Shown here piece by piece: positions 60,390 through 64,000 of a DNA stretch of 64,000 bases (position 1 is its first letter; the number at the start of each line of letters is the position of its first letter). Made by a program: the position numbers and the translations under genes. Source of the DNA: Cellulomonas sp. ES6 (lineage in GTDB: Bacteria; Actinomycetota; Actinomycetes; Actinomycetales; Cellulomonadaceae). The notes under the pieces are model-generated. The model saw only the letters and a list, made by a program, of their open reading frames with translations, searched no databases and was not told the DNA's origin. The DNA lies in NCBI RefSeq assembly GCF_030053835.1, contig NZ_CP125655.1, positions 3,162,001 to 3,226,000 on the forward strand. Direction: 5' to 3'.

Positions 60390-61466
60390 CTAGACGTACC
60401 GCTCGAGGATGCTCGACTCCGCGAGCCGCGACAGCCCCTCGCGCACGGCGCGCGCCCGCTGCTCGCCGACGCCGTCGACGGCCATGAGGTCGTCGATGTT
60501 CGCGGCCAGCAGCTTCTGCAGCCCGCTGAAGTGGCCCACGAGCCGGTCGACGATCGCCGCCGGGAGGCGCGGCACCTTCGACATCAGGCGGTAGCCGCGC
60601 GGACCGGTCGCCGCGTCGAGCATCTCGACGCCCGACGGCAGGCCCAGCACCCGGGCGATCAGCGCGAGGTCGAGCAGCTCGGTGGAGTCGAGGGCCGCGA
60701 GCGCCGTCTGGATGACCTCGGCGTCGCGCCGGCTGGAGTCCAGGTAGTCGCGGATCACCAGCTCGCTGTCCGAGCCGATGCCGCCGGTCAGCTCGTCGAG
60801 CTGGAGCGACAGCAGGCGCCCGTCGGTGCCGAGCTCGACCACGTAGCCGGCGATCTCCTCGGAGATCCGGCGGACCATCTCCTGGCGCTGCACGACCACG
60901 CACACGTCGCGGACGGTGACGAGGTCCTCGATCTCGAGGGCGGACAGCGTGCCGCTGACCTCGTCGAGCCGGGACTTGTACCGCTCGAGCGTGGCGAGGG
61001 CCTGGTTGGCGCGCGACAGGATCGCGTCCGCGTTCTCCAGGACGTGGCGCTGCTCGCCGACGTACAGCGCGATGATCCGCATGGACGCGGACACCGAGAT
61101 GACGGGCAGGCCCGTCTGCTTGGCGACCCGCTCGGCCGTGCGGTGGCGCGTGCCGGACTCGGAGGTCGAGATGGTCGGGTCGGGCAGCAGCTGCACGGCG
61201 GCCCGCACGATGCGCGCCGTGCCGGGGTCCATGACGATCGCGCCGTCCATCTTGGCGAGCTCGCGCAGCCGGGTGGCGGAGAACTCCACGTCGAGCTCGA
61301 ACCCGCCGGACGAGATGCTCTCGACCGTCGCGTCGCGGCCGAGCACGATGAGCGCGCCCGTACGGCCGCGCAGGATCCGCTCCAGGCCGTCGCGCAGCTC
61401 CGTGCCGGGGGCGACCGCGGCCAGCGTGTGCCGCAGGAGGTCGTCCGGCGGGGTGGTCGTGGGCAC
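60390..61466 (-). CDS. disA: DNA integrity scanning diadenylate cyclase
   Basis: A 358-residue DisA. The DAC domain has the catalytic DGA motif (74-76, KMDGAIVMD) and RHR motif (107-109, [10 protein letters not shown]), so it should make cyclic di-AMP. The C-terminal part ends with a RuvA-like HhH domain ([26 protein letters not shown]) for DNA structure recognition. The GTG at 61466 faces radA, the genetic neighbour of disA in many bacteria; the two are divergent here. Confidence 0.96.
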   Translation of the reverse strand: MPTTTPPDDLLRHTLAAVAPGTELRDGLERILRGRTGALIVLGRDATVESISSGGFELDVEFSATRLRELAKMDGAIVMDPGTARIVRAAVQLLPDPTISTSESGTRHRTAERVAKQTGLPVISVSASMRIIALYVGEQRHVLENADAILSRANQALATLERYKSRLDEVSGTLSALEIEDLVTVRDVCVVVQRQEMVRRISEEIAGYVVELGTDGRLLSLQLDELTGGIGSDSELVIRDYLDSSRRDAEVIQTALAALDSTELLDLALIARVLGLPSGVEMLDAATGPRGYRLMSKVPRLPAAIVDRLVGHFSGLQKLLAANIDDLMAVDGVGEQRARAVREGLSRLAESSILERYV

Positions 61467-61581
61467 GGCGCGATCCTACGGGGAGGGTGGCCGGTGCGCG
61501 GGGACCCGCCCGGCCCGCGGACGTTGCGATGAGGTCACGGCCGGGGCGGGCGTGTCGGTGGCGGCGGCTAGCGTGGCGCGC

Positions 61582-63024
61582 GTGACCACCACCACCTCCG
61601 CCCGGGCCGCGCGCCCCGCGTTCCGCTGCGCGGAGTGCGGCTGGACCACCTCCAAGTGGGTCGGGCGGTGCGGGGAGTGCCAGACGTGGGGCTCGGTCTC
61701 CGAGGACACCGGGCCCGGCGGCGCGGCGCCGAGGACGGCGGTGCAGGTGCCGGTGCGCGGCGCGGCGCGGCCCATCGCGGAGATCGACGTCGAGGCGAGC
61801 CGGTCGCGGCCGACCGGGGTGGGGGAGCTGGACCGCGTGCTGGGCGGGGGTCTCGTCCCGGGCGCGGTGGTGCTGCTCGCGGGCGAGCCGGGCGTCGGCA
61901 AGTCGACGCTGCTGCTCGACGTCGCGAGCCGGGTGGCGACCGGCGGCCGGACCGTGCTCTACGTGACGGGGGAGGAGTCGGCCGGCCAGGTGCGGCTGCG
62001 CGCGGAGCGGATCGGCGCGCTGGCGAGCACCCTGCTGCTCACGTCCGAGACCGACCTCGGGACGATCCTGGGCCACCTCGCGCAGACCGAGCCGGACCTG
62101 CTGGTGCTCGACTCCGTGCAGACGGTCGCGTCGGCCGCCGTGGAGGGCTCGCCCGGCGGGGTGGCGCAGGTGCGGGAGGTGGCCGCCTCGCTCATCGCCG
62201 CCGCCAAGGAGCGCGCCCTGCCGGTGGTGCTCGTGGGGCACGTGACGAAGGACGGCGCGGTGGCCGGCCCGCGCACGCTCGAGCACCTCGTCGACGTCGT
62301 GTGCCAGTTCGAGGGCGACCGGCACTCCCGCCTGCGGCTGCTGCGCGCCACCAAGAACCGGTTCGGCCCCACGGACGAGGTCGGGTGCTTCGACCTCACC
62401 GAGACGGGCATCGTCGGGCTCGCGGACCCGTCGGGGCTGTTCGTCTCCCACGAGCGGCACCACGTCCCGGGCACGTGCGTCACCGTGACCCTGGAGGGGC
62501 GGCGCCCGCTCGCCACGGAGGTGCAGGCGCTCGTCGCGCCGAGCATGCTCGCGAACCCCCGCCGCACGACCAGCGGGGTCGACGGCTCGCGGCTCGCGAT
62601 GGTGCTGGCGGTGCTCCAGCGCCGGGCGGGCCTGCGCGTCGCCGACCAGGACGTGTACGTGTCGACCGTGGGAGGGGCGCGCGTCGTCGAGCCGTCGGCC
62701 GACCTGGCGCTCGCGCTCGCGACCGTCAGCAGCCGGGAGAACGTGGCGCTGCCGCCGCGGTTCGTCGCGATCGGCGAGGTCGGCCTGGCGGGGGAGATCC
62801 GCGCGGTGACCGGCACGGCCCGCCGGCTGGCCGAGGCCGCCCGTCTGGGGTTCACGCACGCGGTGGTGCCCGCCGGGTCGGTGGAGCCCGCGCAGGTGCC
62901 CGACGGCATGCGCGTCGCGCAGGCGGCCGACCTGGCGGAGGCGGTGCGGCTCACGCGACCGGACGCCGTGCGGGGACGCGGGAGCCGGACGGACGCGGGT
63001 GCCGCCCCGGACGGGGAGGGCTGA
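61582..63024 (+). CDS. radA: DNA repair protein RadA
   Basis: A 480-residue RecA-like recombination helicase. The zinc ribbon cysteines are Cys16, Cys19, Cys30 and Cys33 (CAECG, CGEC), Walker A is GEPGVGKST, the RadA signature is KNRFGPTDEVG, and the C-terminal Lon-protease-like domain follows (NVALPPRFVAIGEVGLAGEIRAV). The GTG at 61582 is seven bases after TAGCGT (leaderless). Divergent from disA with a 115-bp gap. Confidence 0.95.
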   Translation: MTTTTSARAARPAFRCAECGWTTSKWVGRCGECQTWGSVSEDTGPGGAAPRTAVQVPVRGAARPIAEIDVEASRSRPTGVGELDRVLGGGLVPGAVVLLAGEPGVGKSTLLLDVASRVATGGRTVLYVTGEESAGQVRLRAERIGALASTLLLTSETDLGTILGHLAQTEPDLLVLDSVQTVASAAVEGSPGGVAQVREVAASLIAAAKERALPVVLVGHVTKDGAVAGPRTLEHLVDVVCQFEGDRHSRLRLLRATKNRFGPTDEVGCFDLTETGIVGLADPSGLFVSHERHHVPGTCVTVTLEGRRPLATEVQALVAPSMLANPRRTTSGVDGSRLAMVLAVLQRRAGLRVADQDVYVSTVGGARVVEPSADLALALATVSSRENVALPPRFVAIGEVGLAGEIRAVTGTARRLAEAARLGFTHAVVPAGSVEPAQVPDGMRVAQAADLAEAVRLTRPDAVRGRGSRTDAGAAPDGEG

Positions 63025-63148
63025 CCGCCCGGTGACGCACGGACGAGGGGTCCGACACCGTCGCCTCGCCGGACAGTAGGCTGCCGCGGAACCTCCGGAC
63101 GGCCGCCGCGGCGGCGTCCGGGACGAGCGGAGCGGCAGGAGCACGGGC

Positions 63149-64000
63149 ATGAGCGACACCGACGGCCGGGAGCCGCACGCGGGCGACGCGTCGCGGGCGG
63201 GCGACGGCGGGGTCCGGTGGCCCTCCCTGTCGGGCGGCGGTTCCGCGCAGGAGGGTGGCTCCCCGACGGCGCGGCGCTCCCGCAGGGCGGCGCACGCCGG
63301 CGACGGCGACCCCGCCCCGACCCCGGCGGCCCCGGCGGGCGCCGACCCGCGTCCGGCCAGCGGCGCGCGCCGCGGTGCCGGCCGCGACGCCCCCGGCGTC
63401 CGGGACCGGACCCGCGTCCCCGGCCGGCGCGGGCCGGCCGTCCGGCACCCCGGAGGCCCCCGCAGGCGACGGGGCGGACGACGCCCCGGCCCGGTCCGGG
63501 CGACGTCGGGCCCTGGTGATCGGCGCCGTCGTCGCGGGCGTCGTGCTCGTCGGCGGCGGGATCGCCGCGGCCCTGCTGCTGGGCGGCGGCGACGACGAGC
63601 CCGCGGCCGGACCCGCGCCCGTCGTCACGCTGCCGTCGCCGACCACCACGCAGACGCCGGTCGCCCGCGAGGCCGACACCCCGTTCGCCGCCGCGCTGCC
63701 CACCACGCTGCTGCAGTACGCGCTCACGGAGTCCGCCCCGGACGACGAGTGGCTCGGTGCCGACGCCCTCGAGGCGTGGTCGGAGACGTACTCCGACGGC
63801 GGGTCCGGGACGGTCACCGTGCGGGCGGGCCAGTGGGAGACGGCCGAGGAGGCCGCCGCCGTGCTGGCCGGCCTCCGGGACGCCCTCCCGGCCGGCGCCG
63901 ACGACGCGTCCGGCGACGACGCGACGGCGACGGACGCCCCGTCGGCCGGTGCGACCGGCGGCGGTCCCGCCGTGCTCCTGACGGACGACGTCGTCGTCGA
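63149..64000 (+). pseudogene. Membrane protein with apparent frameshift (3' end outside window)
   Basis: An ATG at 63149 opens a Gly/Asp/Pro-rich frame (MSDTDGREPHAGDASRAGD) that makes sense to about 63365. Real coding then continues in the +1 frame, in which ATPPASGTGPASPAGAG leads to a hydrophobic helix (ALVIGAVVAGVVLVGGGIAAALLLGG) and an extracellular part (READTPFAAALPTTLLQYAL) running off the window. The original frame becomes arginine-rich. An extra base in the GC-repeat at about 63360-63380, a GTG start near 63375, or an assembly error could explain it. Function unknown; the 125-bp gap after radA holds no gene. Confidence 0.55.

Overview
The DNA is very GC-rich, with codons ending in G or C. 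Many genes start with GTG, often about 6-7 bases after a TANNNT-type -10 box, which points to leaderless transcripts. Together with the gene content (several family-3 glycosidases, DisA, RadA, UDP-galactopyranose mutase, SigR-type signals) this indicates a high-GC actinobacterium. A Cellulomonas-like member of the Micrococcales is my best guess, but that is inference. I saw no rRNA, tRNA, CRISPR array, phage or IS element.

Layout. 1-4979: peptide/nickel-type ABC transporter operon, entering from the left edge. 4998-11674: housekeeping and accessory enzymes (HAD phosphatase, FemAB/GNAT-like transferase, LuxR regulator facing an FAD oxidoreductase, acylphosphatase, alpha/beta hydrolase). 11675-13172: AAA ATPase of the DUF234 type behind an unusual AT-rich operator-like leader. 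13351-27524: the most interesting part. A LytTR response regulator and GHKL sensor kinase are followed by UDP-galactopyranose mutase, three very different GH3 glycosidases, a small lipoprotein, a GtrA-like membrane protein and a family 2 glycosyltransferase. In front of each GH3 gene I find a pair of GACNGTYCGTGC-like repeats exactly 21 bp apart, followed 42-43 bp later by a -10 box. I propose that the two-component system controls these genes as one local regulon that remodels a surface glycan.

27517-33045: a phosphoribosyltransferase, a compact SipW-type signal peptidase operon with a TasA/CalY-like substrate, then a GGDEF-EAL protein facing a PilZ protein (cyclic-di-GMP signalling). 33122-36949: DEAD-box helicase, MsrB behind a SigR-like promoter, a NERD-like protein and a MarR regulator. 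37039-39467: MarR-MFS efflux operon with two clear operator copies. 39563-42033: a gamma-glutamyltransferase gene flanked on both sides, in inverted orientation, by arrays of the same roughly 110-122 bp repeat.

42077-49550: lipoprotein, amino-acid permease, TrmL, aldo/keto reductase (with a 32-bp perfect palindrome upstream), hydrolase, acetyltransferase, RecQ. 49622-52506: IclR regulator, KDPG aldolase and KDG kinase, a hexuronate/ketodeoxy-sugar module. 52583-58070: glycerol operon glpD-glpF-glpK with a divergent SorC-type regulator. 58159-64000: acetyltransferase, MutY, small membrane protein, DisA and RadA back to back, and a final membrane protein that runs off the edge and carries an apparent frameshift.
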